A stretch of DNA of 64,000 nt from Clostridia bacterium (GCA_017937285.1 JAGBDU010000009.1:49677-113676), one strand, 5' to 3'; shown: positions 9,003-17,382, numbered from the stretch's first letter. Translations and numbers: made by a program. Notes: generated by a model not told the origin, from the letters alone.

Positions 9003-10319
9003 ATGCAAAATACAGAAACAAACAGAATTGAAAATAAAGAACAACTAAATGAAGATTTTGAGCAAGAAGTAATAGCATTTCTTAATTATAAAGAAGGTGG
9101 AATTATTTATGTTGGAGTTAGAAAAGATGGACAAGTAGTTGGTCTAAAAGATGTTGATTTAACACAATTACAAATAAAAGATAGAATAAAAAATAATATT
9201 CAACCTTCAACTTTAGGATTGTTTGATGTAATTGTGGAAACAATAGATGATAAAGAAGTGATAAAAGTAGTTATATCAAGTGGAACTGAAAAGCCTTACT
9301 ATTTAAGAAAAAAAGGTAGAACTCCAGAAGGATGTTATATTAGAATTGGTAGTAGTAAAGAACGAATGACATTTGATATGATAGATGAAATGTATTCTAA
9401 ACGTGTTAAAAATCCTTTAAAAGAAATAGAATCGCCTAGACAAGATTTAACATTTAGACAATTAAAAATTTATTATGAAGAAAATGGAATGCAACTTAAT
9501 GACAATTTTGCAAAAAATCTAAATCTTTTAACAAGTGAAGGAAAATACAATTACAATGCCTATTTACTTGCAGATGAGAATAATGTATCTATTAAATTGG
9601 TAAAATATTTAGGAACAAATAAATTGGAATTGGTAGAAAATCACGAGTATGGTTATTGTTGCATAATTACAGCTACACATAGAATTTTAGAAAGACTTGT
9701 TGCTGAGAACACAGTTTATGCAAAAATCGAATATAAAGGTAGAAAAGAAGTTGAAATGATAGATAGCAAAGCATTAAAAGAAGCAGTTATAAATGCTATT
9801 GTTCATAGCGATTATACTTATAATACTTCTCCAATAATTGAATTATATTCTGATAGAATAGAAATTACATCTGGCGGTGGATTACCTCAAGAATTATCAC
9901 AAGAAGAATTTTTAGAAGGTGTTACTGCTCCAAGAAACAAAGAACTTATTAGAGTTTTTAAAGATGTTGATTTAATTGAAAATATTGGCTCTGGTGTTTT
10001 AAGAATTTTAGATGCTTACGATAAAAGTTGTTTTATATTTATGGATCACTTTTTGAGAGTTTCATTTAAATATAAAGAAAATCCATTTGAATATGACCAA
10101 AAAATTGACCAAGAAAGTAACCAAAACAACCTAAATTTTATACAAAATAAAATTCTTACTTTGATTAAACAAAACCCAAAAATAACTCAAATAGAAATTG
10201 CTAAAATATTAGGTGTTTCAAGAGAAAAAGTTAAATATAATATTGCAATTCTAAAGGTTAATAATATACTTGAAAGAATTGGTTCAAACAAAATTGGAGA
10301 ATGGAAAATATTAAAATAA
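9003..10319 (+). CDS. AlbA_2/Schlafen-type ATP-binding protein
   Basis: A 438-residue protein of the family often labelled ATP-binding protein or RecG-like transcriptional regulator. Domains: AlbA_2 (Schlafen) at about 15-130, with AFLNYKEGGIIYVGV and the GCYIRIGSS strand; a GHKL-like HATPase_c_4 region at about 240-330 (AVINAIVHSDY, ENIGSGVLRIL); and a C-terminal winged helix (ITQIEIAKILGVSREKVKYN). GGAGG lies 9 bases before ATG. Such proteins are frequent cargo of mobile elements and may regulate or defend. The role here is not shown. Confidence 0.85.
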   Translation: MQNTETNRIENKEQLNEDFEQEVIAFLNYKEGGIIYVGVRKDGQVVGLKDVDLTQLQIKDRIKNNIQPSTLGLFDVIVETIDDKEVIKVVISSGTEKPYYLRKKGRTPEGCYIRIGSSKERMTFDMIDEMYSKRVKNPLKEIESPRQDLTFRQLKIYYEENGMQLNDNFAKNLNLLTSEGKYNYNAYLLADENNVSIKLVKYLGTNKLELVENHEYGYCCIITATHRILERLVAENTVYAKIEYKGRKEVEMIDSKALKEAVINAIVHSDYTYNTSPIIELYSDRIEITSGGGLPQELSQEEFLEGVTAPRNKELIRVFKDVDLIENIGSGVLRILDAYDKSCFIFMDHFLRVSFKYKENPFEYDQKIDQESNQNNLNFIQNKILTLIKQNPKITQIEIAKILGVSREKVKYNIAILKVNNILERIGSNKIGEWKILK

Positions 10320-10348
10320 TTTATTGGTTAAAAATTGACCAATAAATT
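10318..10348 (+). other. Hairpin with GACCAATAAA repeats
   Basis: AATTTATTGGT / ACCAATAAATT, 11 perfect pairs, starting at the stop codon of the ATPase gene. A third TGACCAATAAAAT follows directly. The motif TTGACCAA also occurs inside the preceding gene near 10105. Confidence 0.45.
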
Positions 10349-10380
10349 GACCAATAAAATTATAAAATAGGAGGAATTTT

Positions 10381-10773
10381 ATGGATTTACAAGAAGCAAT
10401 TCCAAAGAGTATTGCAACAGTTATGAAAGATACATATGTTTATGTTAAAACTGATATTATGGAGAGACCAGACATTCATTTTATGGTTTCAAAAGATAAA
10501 GATGAAATAACAGTAATAACTAAAAAAGAAAATATTAATAATTTAAAAGTATTAGAACTAGTTGGAGATTACAAACTTATTGAATTTAAGCCAGCTGTGC
10601 CTTTTCAAACAGTGGGATTTTTAGCTAAAATAGCTGAAATCATTGCCAATCAAGGGATGAATATTTTAATAGTTTCTACTTTCTCAAAGGACTATATTAT
10701 GATAAAAGAAGAATTTTGTGAAAAAGGATTACAAGCATTAAAAAATGTAGGATTTCCAATAGAATATGAATAA
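10381..10773 (+). CDS. ACT-domain protein
   Basis: A 130-residue protein with a C-terminal ACT-like fold of the CASTOR/ACT_7 type (VPFQTVGFLAKIAEIIANQG, then NILIVSTFSKDYIMI). The first half is a diverged repeat of the same fold. Such proteins bind small ligands, often amino acids, but no ligand can be read from the sequence. TAGGAGG lies 6 bases before ATG. It follows the ATPase gene by 61 bases, so the two may form an operon in IME1. It may be metabolic cargo. Confidence 0.75.
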   Translation: MDLQEAIPKSIATVMKDTYVYVKTDIMERPDIHFMVSKDKDEITVITKKENINNLKVLELVGDYKLIEFKPAVPFQTVGFLAKIAEIIANQGMNILIVSTFSKDYIMIKEEFCEKGLQALKNVGFPIEYE

Positions 10774-10779
10774 AATTAA

Positions 10780-10814
10780 GGAGAGAAACAAGATGTAGAG
10801 TCTTGTTCCTCTCC
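10780..10814. terminator. Hairpin between convergent genes
   Basis: GGAGAG-A-AACAAGA pairs with TCTTGTT-C-CTCTCC, 13 of 14 pairs. It separates the plus-strand ACT gene from the minus-strand gene at 10828. A TTAATTTT tail lies on the minus strand. Confidence 0.55.
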
Positions 10815-10827
10815 AGTTTAGGACAAA

Positions 10828-11160
10828 TTATTCCTCCATTTTTAGAAAATAGATGTCTTCTGGATCATCAGCACTTATCATAATAGGTGTACCATCAACC
10901 CGTATGCAACATATTTCTACCCAAGCTCCTCTAATAAAACCATTACGGGTTTTTAAATTTATTTCTGGTGTATCATTAGTAGCATACCAATCATGCTTAA
11001 AGATATTGGCGTTTATCTCTGTAATATTATTTGCCGTTTTTCTTAGTTCTGACATGACATTTTGATGTAAGAAAACCCATGATTTAAAACTCCGTTCCAT
11101 TTTCACAAGAAATTCTAATGGGATTTGTCCTTTTGGTACAAATATTACTTTCTTTTTCAT
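10828..11160 (-). CDS. Hypothetical protein, 110 aa
   Basis: The start is ATG 11160 with an excellent AAGGAGG upstream. The protein begins with basic MKKKVIF and has a central region with Cys-Cys (VEICCIRVDGTP) in predicted strands. There is no signal peptide. I do not recognise the family. It lies 99 bases downstream of the relaxase gene on the same strand and may be transcribed with it. Real translation is supported by the ribosome site and the hairpin at its end. Confidence 0.65.
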   Translation of the reverse strand: MKKKVIFVPKGQIPLEFLVKMERSFKSWVFLHQNVMSELRKTANNITEINANIFKHDWYATNDTPEINLKTRNGFIRGAWVEICCIRVDGTPIMISADDPEDIYFLKMEE

Positions 11161-11259
11161 TGAAATACCTCCTTGAGTTTATAGTAAAATTGTACATTCA
11201 AATACGAGATATTACTCATACTCAACTCAATTATACAATATTTTACATAATTTGTCCAA

Positions 11260-12444
11260 CTATATTTCAAATTCATCGTATTCCTGTTCTTCCTCATATT
11301 CAATTTGTTTCTCTGGGTCAAAATAAATAGCATTTTCAAATTCAAAATCTCTAATAAATTCTTCTTCAGAAGAAACTGAAAACTTGTTACATACCCAATG
11401 TATGAATTTATCAACTGTTTTCTGAAATGTATTTATAACATTTCGTAAAAAGCTATTTTCTTTTTCAAGCTGATAGATTTCATCTTCATATTTATTTTCA
11501 ACTTTTCGTATTTCTTCTTTAAGTTTAACAGAATAATCATTTTCCATATTTTCGCACTTTTCTATTAATTCTCTATTTTCACACATTATAGATTTTCTTT
11601 CTTTTTCATATTTTGAAGCTCTTTCTACAGTATTAACTTGGGTTTGTAGCGTTAAATAAAGTAAAGAATTTTGTTCTTGTAGTTCTTTTATCATTTTATC
11701 TCTTGGCTCTACAACTAATTCTTGTATTTTTTCATCTCTATTTCGTACTAGTTTTCCAAAACTTTTAACATCAGGTGTTTCTGGTAATTCTAGTTTAATA
11801 TCTTTAAGAACTGTTTTAGTACTTTCAAAATTTGTAATTTTCTTATAATCTTCAACAGATAAATGTACTCTTTTACTTGGATTTCCTCTTTCTAAATCAA
11901 ATCCATTAGCAGTTATATAGGAATGAAAAGCATTTTGTAGTTGTCTGTAACTATCTTTAGCTTTCCAAAATTCACTACAAGCAATCTTATCTATGTTATT
12001 GCCTTTTTTATCTGTAGTATGAACAACTGGAATAAATACTAAATGCATATGTGGACTTTCTTCATCCATATGTACTTTTGCAGACAAAATATATTGTTCG
12101 CCTAAATCCTTGTATTCACAAACGAATTTGTAAGCTGTTTCGAAATATCTTTTAGTTTCAACTTCTCCAATTGTGTCGAAAAAGGCTTTATCAGATGTAA
12201 TTATATATTCACAAATAATATTACTAACTGTTTTGATTTGACCTTTTAAATTATATTCTTTTCGTATTCTATCAAATTCTTTTTCATAAGTAAATGGAAT
12301 GTCTTTTAATGAATAATTCAAATAGGATTTTTCTTTATCTATATTTTTATTTGAATAGTTTTTATTCCTTCTTTCATTGTGTCTAAATATTCCTTTTAAA
12401 TTTTCTCTTTTGTATTTTGCATTTCTAATTATTGCATAACTCAT
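11260..12444 (-). CDS. mobV: MobV-family relaxase of IME1
   Basis: A 394-residue plasmid-mobilization (Mob/Pre) relaxase. The N-terminal catalytic domain has HNERRN at about residue 22 and the metal-binding motif HMDEESPHMH at about 125. The C-terminal half is a long coiled coil, typical of MobV. GGAGGAG precedes the ATG. It would nick the oriT at 12521 just upstream and pilot the strand through a helper type IV system. A paralogue lies at 20992 in IME2, with the same motif arrangement. Confidence 0.93.
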   Translation of the reverse strand: MSYAIIRNAKYKRENLKGIFRHNERRNKNYSNKNIDKEKSYLNYSLKDIPFTYEKEFDRIRKEYNLKGQIKTVSNIICEYIITSDKAFFDTIGEVETKRYFETAYKFVCEYKDLGEQYILSAKVHMDEESPHMHLVFIPVVHTTDKKGNNIDKIACSEFWKAKDSYRQLQNAFHSYITANGFDLERGNPSKRVHLSVEDYKKITNFESTKTVLKDIKLELPETPDVKSFGKLVRNRDEKIQELVVEPRDKMIKELQEQNSLLYLTLQTQVNTVERASKYEKERKSIMCENRELIEKCENMENDYSVKLKEEIRKVENKYEDEIYQLEKENSFLRNVINTFQKTVDKFIHWVCNKFSVSSEEEFIRDFEFENAIYFDPEKQIEYEEEQEYDEFEI

Positions 12445-12520
12445 ATATAAACTCCTCCATTTCTAGCACAGCAAATAACACTATGCTGGTTAAATTTTTT
12501 CTCTTTTTTAAATTGTGTTG

Positions 12521-12563
12521 TAACACACTACGACACTTTTTTACCCTTATGGGAAAAAGTGTC
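12521..12563 (-). other. oriT: oriT of IME1, pMV158-like
   Basis: On the minus strand an inverted repeat (GACACTTTTT / AAAAAGTGTC) is followed by TAGTGTGTTA (plus-strand 12521-12530). That is the published nic sequence type of MobV plasmids such as pMV158 (TAGTGTG/TTA). It lies 77 bases before the relaxase start, on the same strand. Confidence 0.85.
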
Positions 12564-12567
12564 AGTG

Positions 12568-12700
12568 TGGTAGGGACACCCTACACCCGTTTTACCTAAA
12601 TATGCTATTAGCAATTTAGGTAAAAAAATAGCAACACAAAAATTGATAACCAATTTTTATATTGCCATTTTCACAAAAGCATAACTGCTTTTGTGTTTGC
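12568..12700. other. Hairpin cluster next to oriT
   Basis: Four successive hairpins: GTAGGG / CCCTAC, ACCTAAAT / ATTTAGGT, AAAAATTG / CAATTTTT and CACAAAAGCA / TGCTTTTGTG. IME2 has an equivalent series with different bases. Possible roles are single-strand origin of complementary-strand synthesis or termination. No gene fits. Confidence 0.55.
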
Positions 12701-12708
12701 TAAGGTCA

Positions 12709-13263
12709 TTACACATTAGCATATAAACTGTTTAAAAATTCAGGAGAATAATCTCTACCAGAATATCTCATTGAATTTTTATTAGCCTTATTATTTTTAT
12801 AAGTATAATTATTATTAGTATTGATTGGTCGGAAATTTTCCGATTCGGTAATCGTAGAATCTCCGTTTATATAATCGTAATTTTTACGATTATGTGATAT
12901 TTCTATATTTTGATGTTGTATTTTTGCAACATATATAAGTTTAGGTTTGCTAAAACCTTGTTTCTTTTCGTATATCAAATTAACATCTGATAGTTGTTTA
13001 AATGCTTTAGTAACAGTTTTATCAGATAGACTTAATTTATCTTGTACTTCTTTTCTAGTAAATATCAAATACACATTTCCATTTTCATCATGCCAATTAT
13101 TTTTAATAGATAATGATAATCTATCTAATAGAAAACCATATAACAATTTACTATCAGAATTTAATGCATTTTTATATAATGGATTTATAAATAATTCCTG
13201 TGGTATTTGATAATATTTATGGTTTAAAGTTTCATTAACTTTATAAAAATTAAAATCTTGCAT
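12709..13263 (-). CDS. repA: Replication initiator protein A (RepA_N)
   Basis: A 184-residue protein. The N-terminal winged-helix RepA_N domain covers about residues 1-120: YYQIPQELFINPLYKNALNS, then SKLLYGFLLDRLSLS and the recognition region FTRKEVQDKLSLSDKTVTKAFKQL. The C-terminal 60 residues are short and Asn-rich, shorter than in plasmid RepA proteins. I start at ATG 13263, where AAGGAAAGG lies upstream, not at the longer frame start of 13293. It suggests a replicative circular phase for IME1. IME2 has no counterpart. Confidence 0.88.
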   Translation of the reverse strand: MQDFNFYKVNETLNHKYYQIPQELFINPLYKNALNSDSKLLYGFLLDRLSLSIKNNWHDENGNVYLIFTRKEVQDKLSLSDKTVTKAFKQLSDVNLIYEKKQGFSKPKLIYVAKIQHQNIEISHNRKNYDYINGDSTITESENFRPINTNNNYTYKNNKANKNSMRYSGRDYSPEFLNSLYANV

Positions 13264-13380
13264 AAATTTTCCTTTCCTTCGCACGACAATCAATTCTGTG
13301 GCGAAAAATTAGAACAGGTAATAAACTATGCCTGCTCGTTTTTGAATTTTAAATATGCAAAATTTGATTAAAAGTAAGAT

Positions 13381-13409
13381 TTGATATTTTATGTAAAATG
13401 TAGTATAAT
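13381..13409 (+). promoter_or_regulatory. SigmaA-type promoter
   Basis: TTGATA, 17-base spacer, TATAAT, in front of the small gene at 13440. Confidence 0.7.
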
Positions 13410-13439
13410 ATAATTACAAATTAATTAGGAGGTGCTGTT

Positions 13440-13688
13440 ATGACAGTAACAAACAAAACATCGGTCGCACTTGAAATCTTAGGTGGAAGCCTTAAACCCA
13501 ATGAATCGCGGGAATATACTGAAATGATGTTCAATACATTGGACATTCACTCTGAAATTGGAAGTTGTGTTATCACAACTGAATATGGACAGAGAAGTTT
13601 CAGAAACTACGGTAAATTGGTAGCAAAAGAAGGCCGAAAGAAGAACGAACATGGAATGAAAAACATTATCGTTTCTTCTATCGACTAA
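13440..13688 (+). CDS. Hypothetical small protein of IME1, 82 aa
   Basis: The start is well supported: AGGAGG 6 bases before ATG and a consensus promoter just upstream. The protein is polar, with a possible beta-rich core (KPNESREYTEMMFNTLDI) and a basic tail. Its codon use is less AT-rich than its neighbours (codons such as TCG, CGG and CGA appear), which hints at a different origin. It is alone in its transcript, with a terminator directly after, next to the right end of IME1. Function unknown. Confidence 0.7.
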   Translation: MTVTNKTSVALEILGGSLKPNESREYTEMMFNTLDIHSEIGSCVITTEYGQRSFRNYGKLVAKEGRKKNEHGMKNIIVSSID

Positions 13689-13705
13689 TTAGCCCTAAGA
13701 AATTG

Positions 13706-13731
13706 GACACTATGCCAAAAGGTATAGTGTC
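13706..13731 (+). terminator. Terminator
   Basis: GACACTATGCC / GGTATAGTGTC with one G-T pair, loop AAAA, then TATTT. Confidence 0.75.
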
Positions 13732-13758
13732 TATTTCATGTTATACTGCTCAAAATTT

Positions 13759-13777
13759 TTCTAACAGATTTCTAACA
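13759..13777. promoter_or_regulatory. IME1 right arm-type integrase sites
   Basis: Two TTCTAACA copies 11 bases apart, matching the left-end pair at 5961. They lie about 155 bases inside att copy 2. Confidence 0.65.
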
Positions 13778-13932
13778 AAACTTGAAAAAGTTATGTCAGA
13801 CCTATATAAATTCAAGAACGTTTATGTTACAATAAAAAGCAACGAAAAAGTTTGAAATAATAAGGTTTTGAATACAAAAATAACAGGATTAAAAAGTATT
13901 ATTCATTACTAACCATTAAAATGATAGAATAA

Positions 13933-13988
13933 CTTAAAATCCTGCGGTTGAATAAACCGTGCCGGTTCGATTCCGGCCATCTGCACCA
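13933..13988. repeat. att copy 2, junction of IME1 and IME2
   Basis: An exact 56-base copy of the tRNA-Leu 3' half. No tRNA 5' half precedes it, so it is not a functional tRNA. It is the right end of IME1 and the left end of IME2. Confidence 0.92.
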
Positions 13989-13992
13989 TTAG

Positions 13993-14026
13993 AACCTCAA
14001 GTGTTTCGGAAGATGAACTTGAGGTT
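13993..14026 (+). terminator. Substitute tRNA terminator carried by IME2
   Basis: AACCTCAAGT / ACTTGAGGTT, 10 perfect pairs, then TTTTAATT. The stem differs from the IME1 one (5903), but the flanks TTAGAACC and GGTTTTAATTATAAAA are conserved. Confidence 0.8.
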
Positions 14027-14049
14027 TTAATTATAAAAATAGTGCAAAG

Positions 14050-14069
14050 TTCTAACAAAAGTTCTAACA
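14050..14069. promoter_or_regulatory. IME2 left arm-type integrase sites
   Basis: Two TTCTAACA copies 12 bases apart, just beyond the integrase gene's 3' end. Confidence 0.6.
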
Positions 14070-14128
14070 CTTTTCCAAAATTAGAATTTTTATAAATAGT
14101 TAGAAATGTATTTTGTAAAACAGATTAC

Positions 14129-15349
14129 CTAAAGTGCAAGTTCGGTAATTTGTTCTTTTTTTGTATCTTTTGTATCTAATGCAAGTTTATCACTAATAAC
14201 ACTTGCAGAAATTCTTTTATTTTCTATATCAGCATGTGCATATCTCAATGTAGTCTGAAAATTAGAATGACCCAACCATATTTGTATATCTTTAACTGGT
14301 ACTCCATTTTGAATTAACAAAGTACCACAACTATGTCTTAAGTCGTGTAACCTTATATGCCTTAGATTATTTTGTTCTAGTATTTTACTAAAAGTTTGAG
14401 TTACATATCCAGGTTTCATTAATTCTCCATTTTCCATTAAACAAATATATTCTTTATAATCATTGCAATAAGTATTACCATAAAACTTTTTATATTCTTC
14501 ATACTTATCTTTATAAGTGTTTAATAAATCAGCAATAAAATCAAATAAAGGTAAAGTTCTATAACCAGAATCACTTTTTGCTCTATCTTTGAAAATGAAT
14601 TGTGTAACACCATCAATTTTTCCACGTCCTACTGTATGTCTAATTGTTAATGTTTTAGCTTTGAAATCAATAGCATTCCATTTAATACCTATAACTTCTT
14701 CACGCCTTAATCCATATACACCAGCAATAACTACTGGCAATTCAATAGGTGTAGTTTTTATAATTTCCATTAGTTTTAGTAACTCATCTTGTGTATAATA
14801 ATCTGCTGTATATTCTTTAGTTTTAATTGATTCCAATTTAGTAGCAGGGTTACTATCAATTATTTCTGTGATAACTGCACTTTTTAAAGCCTTACTAATA
14901 TTTGCTCTATAATGTTTTACTGTATTTCCAGATAGTCCTTCTGAAAATAATAAATCAAAGAAATCTTGAATATGTTTAGGTTTCAAATCAACTAATTTTA
15001 TTTTCTTTGCTTTAAAATATTTGTATAATCTACCCTTAATTACTTGCTCATAACCAATATAGGTTGTTTGTTCAACTTTTCCTTTTTGTTTTTCTAGCCA
15101 TTCCAACATATAATCACAAAACAAGATGTTTTTGTATTTATCATATATATTCGGATCTCTTAATTGTATTTTTGATTTTTGCTCATATTCAATTTTAAAT
15201 TGTTCTAATTTTTCTTCAGCCTTTTTCTTGTTTCCTTTTATAGTATAACCTGTAGGAATCCATTTCGGTTTTCTTTTTCCATAGTCATCATATAAATTTA
15301 AAACTGCATAATAAAGGCCTTTCTTTTTTTGTAAGCTACCTGTTATCAT
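14129..15349 (-). CDS. int: Tyrosine integrase of IME2
   Basis: A 406-residue homologue of the IME1 integrase. The N-terminal arm-binding region (KKKGLYYAVLNLYDDYGK), the core-binding domain and the catalytic domain with YGLRREEVIG, HDLRHS, LGHS and tyrosine in LRYAHAD are all intact. AAAGGAG lies just before the ATG. It faces att copy 2. As both integrases act on the same tRNA-Leu site, either may be able to excise one or both elements. It follows its excisionase gene by about 80 bases. Confidence 0.95.
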   Translation of the reverse strand: MITGSLQKKKGLYYAVLNLYDDYGKRKPKWIPTGYTIKGNKKKAEEKLEQFKIEYEQKSKIQLRDPNIYDKYKNILFCDYMLEWLEKQKGKVEQTTYIGYEQVIKGRLYKYFKAKKIKLVDLKPKHIQDFFDLLFSEGLSGNTVKHYRANISKALKSAVITEIIDSNPATKLESIKTKEYTADYYTQDELLKLMEIIKTTPIELPVVIAGVYGLRREEVIGIKWNAIDFKAKTLTIRHTVGRGKIDGVTQFIFKDRAKSDSGYRTLPLFDFIADLLNTYKDKYEEYKKFYGNTYCNDYKEYICLMENGELMKPGYVTQTFSKILEQNNLRHIRLHDLRHSCGTLLIQNGVPVKDIQIWLGHSNFQTTLRYAHADIENKRISASVISDKLALDTKDTKKEQITELAL

Positions 15350-15430
15350 ATTTCTCCTTTCCGTTGTAACAGTTTATATTTAACTTATCATTGATATTTT
15401 GTGTATTATACCATGATAATTAAAAAATTC

Positions 15431-15640
15431 CTACTGTTCTGTCATAACATAGTTGATAACATTAACTTTAGGAATTTTATATTCTCTGCCAACTTTTTTA
15501 CTTTTAATTTTCTTTTCTCTTAACATACGATATGCAAGAGTATTACTAATGCCACCTAACATTTTTCTCATTTGCACGAGATTAACAATGTCTGGGTAAT
15601 CTGTAAACATTAAAGTATAGGTTTCTTTCATGTCAGCCAT
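15431..15640 (-). CDS. Excisionase-type helix-turn-helix protein of IME2
   Basis: 69 residues, the same length as the re-started IME1 excisionase and similar to it throughout (MFTDYPDIVNLVQMRKMLGG, then GREYKIPKVNVINYV). The fold is the MerR-like HTH_17/Xis type. GGAGG precedes the ATG. Gene order is xis then int toward att copy 2. It probably directs IME2 excision with the neighbouring integrase. Confidence 0.85.
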   Translation of the reverse strand: MADMKETYTLMFTDYPDIVNLVQMRKMLGGISNTLAYRMLREKKIKSKKVGREYKIPKVNVINYVMTEQ

Positions 15641-15701
15641 AGTTTTGTACCTCCTTCTTGAGAATTTAAAATAAAAAAGACCTATTCATCAATAGGACTA
15701 A

Positions 15702-16175
15702 TTAAATACTATAACAATATTTTTTCTTGTATTTCTGTGTTGGTATTTTTATATTCATATTTATTGATTTAGGAACATCTGAAGCAACCTTTAATCTTCT
15801 ATCTATAATTAAATTACCGTTACTATTTCTATGATAAGCACTTGAATTCCACTTTATATATGCTAAATCACTCATTTCAGAAGAATAAGATAATTCTTTA
15901 CTTGCTTCAATATGTTGTTTCTTAACAAATTCATATAATTGTTTATCAGCTTCATTTTGCCTTTTATTTCTAATCCATTCTCTTTTTGCAATTTTACGGT
16001 TTTCTTTACTAATTTGAGTTCTATATTCTTTTTCTTGCTCATATCTTGCATCTTTTTTTATAATCTTTGTTATATAAGATGGATCAACATTCAATTCTTT
16101 TGCAATAATAGTTGGCTTTTCGTGTTCATTATAATATTTGTCTAGTATATAGCTCTTGTTATCTATATTAATCAC
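15702..16175 (-). CDS. Helix-turn-helix protein, 157 aa
   Basis: An N-terminal HTH is visible at about residues 20-42 (PTIIAKELNVDPSYITKIIK), resembling a sigma-70 region 4 or Trp-repressor-type HTH, then a basic helical middle (KIAKREWIRNKRQNEADKQ) and a basic C-terminus. It starts with GTG 16175, with AAAGG only 2 bases away, so the start is uncertain. It is divergent from the DUF6076-like gene across a palindromic region, so it is a candidate regulator of that promoter. IME1 has no equivalent. Confidence 0.65.
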   Translation of the reverse strand: MINIDNKSYILDKYYNEHEKPTIIAKELNVDPSYITKIIKKDARYEQEKEYRTQISKENRKIAKREWIRNKRQNEADKQLYEFVKKQHIEASKELSYSSEMSDLAYIKWNSSAYHRNSNGNLIIDRRLKVASDVPKSINMNIKIPTQKYKKKYCYSI

Positions 16176-16288
16176 AACCTTTCAAATAATTTGGTAAAAT
16201 TTGTGTCTACATATTTTTTATACAGTTGTAGCTCTTGACATTTTATATTAATTGTTGTAATATATTATTATATTTCAACTATTAATAT

Positions 16289-16325
16289 TTGACACTATTA
16301 CAATGTAATAATTGTAATATGTCAA
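16289..16325 (+). promoter_or_regulatory. Promoter inside a long palindrome
   Basis: The arms TTGACACTATTACAAT (16289-16304) and ATTGTAATATGTCAA (16311-16325) are inverted copies differing by one base insertion. The left arm holds a -35 TTGACA; TGTAAT 18 bases on may be the -10. It parallels the operator at 7747. The remaining bases from 16176 hold no gene. Confidence 0.65.
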
Positions 16326-16371
16326 TATATTACTTTAAAATTTTTTAAAAAAATTTAAGGAGATAAAAATT

Positions 16372-17277
16372 ATGGAATTTAATTTTAAAAGCAATAGCCC
16401 ATATTCATATATGAGATATGGTGGTTATCAAGGAAAATATAAGGAAAATGAATACTATCTTGTGCCAAAGCCAGAGGAATCTATCAACATTAGAGAAGTA
16501 TATGATATGTTTAGTCAAATCGATTCAGCCCTAGTTGACTTATTAAATATGGGGAAAATATGTACTGATCTTGAAACAGATACAGCAAAATTCACTTGTG
16601 CTTATACATTTGCAGAAAAATATGGATTGTTAGGTTTTATGGTTGAAGCACCAATTAGTCCAGATTTTATGCTAAATGATGAAGTAACATTAAAAGAAAA
16701 TAATTTTATTAGTAAAAATCGTACAATGAGAATGAAAGATTATTTTGAATTATTCTTTCCATTTGCAACAAATGATGAGATGAGCTACACAATAACAAAT
16801 GGTAAGGTCGTTATAGAAACAAATTCGGATTTACAAAGAATGTTAAACAGTTCTTCACTTAATAATCAATTAATTTATTCTAGTTTTTATTGTGAAAAAA
16901 TTGATTGGATTATAGATTATGCAAAAAAGATGTATAATATATTTAAAAAAGCAATAGATTTATCAAACAATAATATGTATGATTTTGATGAATATGCAGC
17001 AAAAGAAACTATAAATAATTATTATTTCTCTGGTATACCTTATAAAATTAATATGTATGGGAATACTCCAGAGATATGTTGGCAACCTAATTCATTAAAA
17101 CAAGCATTAGATATGTCATTTGGTTTTATGCTTTGTAGTAATCAAAATCCTTTAAAAATATGTAAGCATTGCGGCAAAGTATTTTATGCTAAAAATCCTA
17201 AAGCTGAATATGATAGTAGCCAATGTAGAAATCAAGCAAATGTATATAAAAGCAGAAACAAGAATAAAGTAGACTAA
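16372..17277 (+). CDS. DUF6076-like zinc-ribbon protein of IME2
   Basis: 301 residues, homologous in layout to the IME1 protein at 7836: a long helical N-terminal part and a C-terminal cysteine knuckle (ICKHCGKVFYAKNP, then SSQCRNQ) followed by a basic tail. AAGGAG lies 8 bases before ATG. The last 26 bases of the gene and the 98 bases after it are repeated at 34397, where only this tail remains. The conserved link to the peptide/antisense locus downstream is notable. Function unknown; nucleic-acid binding is plausible. Confidence 0.7.
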   Translation: MEFNFKSNSPYSYMRYGGYQGKYKENEYYLVPKPEESINIREVYDMFSQIDSALVDLLNMGKICTDLETDTAKFTCAYTFAEKYGLLGFMVEAPISPDFMLNDEVTLKENNFISKNRTMRMKDYFELFFPFATNDEMSYTITNGKVVIETNSDLQRMLNSSSLNNQLIYSSFYCEKIDWIIDYAKKMYNIFKKAIDLSNNNMYDFDEYAAKETINNYYFSGIPYKINMYGNTPEICWQPNSLKQALDMSFGFMLCSNQNPLKICKHCGKVFYAKNPKAEYDSSQCRNQANVYKSRNKNKVD

Positions 17278-17374
17278 AAATAATTATTGAAATTGTAGAA
17301 AAAACATTGTTTTTAAAATAAAAATAAAGTATAATAAATCCATCCTTTTCAAAGGAAATCTTTGAGGAAGGAGG
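17251..17374 (+). repeat. 124-bp duplicated upstream module, copy 1
   Basis: Nearly identical, without gaps, to 34397-34520. It covers the end of the DUF6076-like gene (residues RNKNKVD and stop), the small-peptide promoter and the ribosome site. Confidence 0.9.
17307..17335 (+). promoter_or_regulatory. Promoter of the small-peptide mRNA (locus 1)
   Basis: TTGTTT, 17-base spacer, TATAAT. The same promoter occurs at 34453-34481. Confidence 0.75.
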
Positions 17375-17382
17375 TGAACATC

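Larger units (their letters stand above)
5899..13988. mobile_element. IME1, integrative mobilizable element in tRNA-Leu
   Basis: An 8.1 kb element bounded by att copies 1 and 2. From left to right: substitute terminator, arm sites, integrase, excisionase, operator region, a DUF6076-like gene, an AlbA_2 ATPase, an ACT-domain protein, then on the minus strand a small protein, MobV relaxase, oriT and RepA, then a small plus-strand gene, terminator and right arm sites. No type IV secretion genes are present, so transfer would need a helper. Confidence 0.88.

Noticed and set aside
11118..11330. Plus-strand ORF across the relaxase 3' region
   Set aside because: It runs antisense to two better-supported genes, and its composition is that of a mirror frame.
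13933..13988. A second tRNA-Leu gene
   Set aside because: Only the 3' half is present; no acceptor 5' strand or D arm. It is an att copy.
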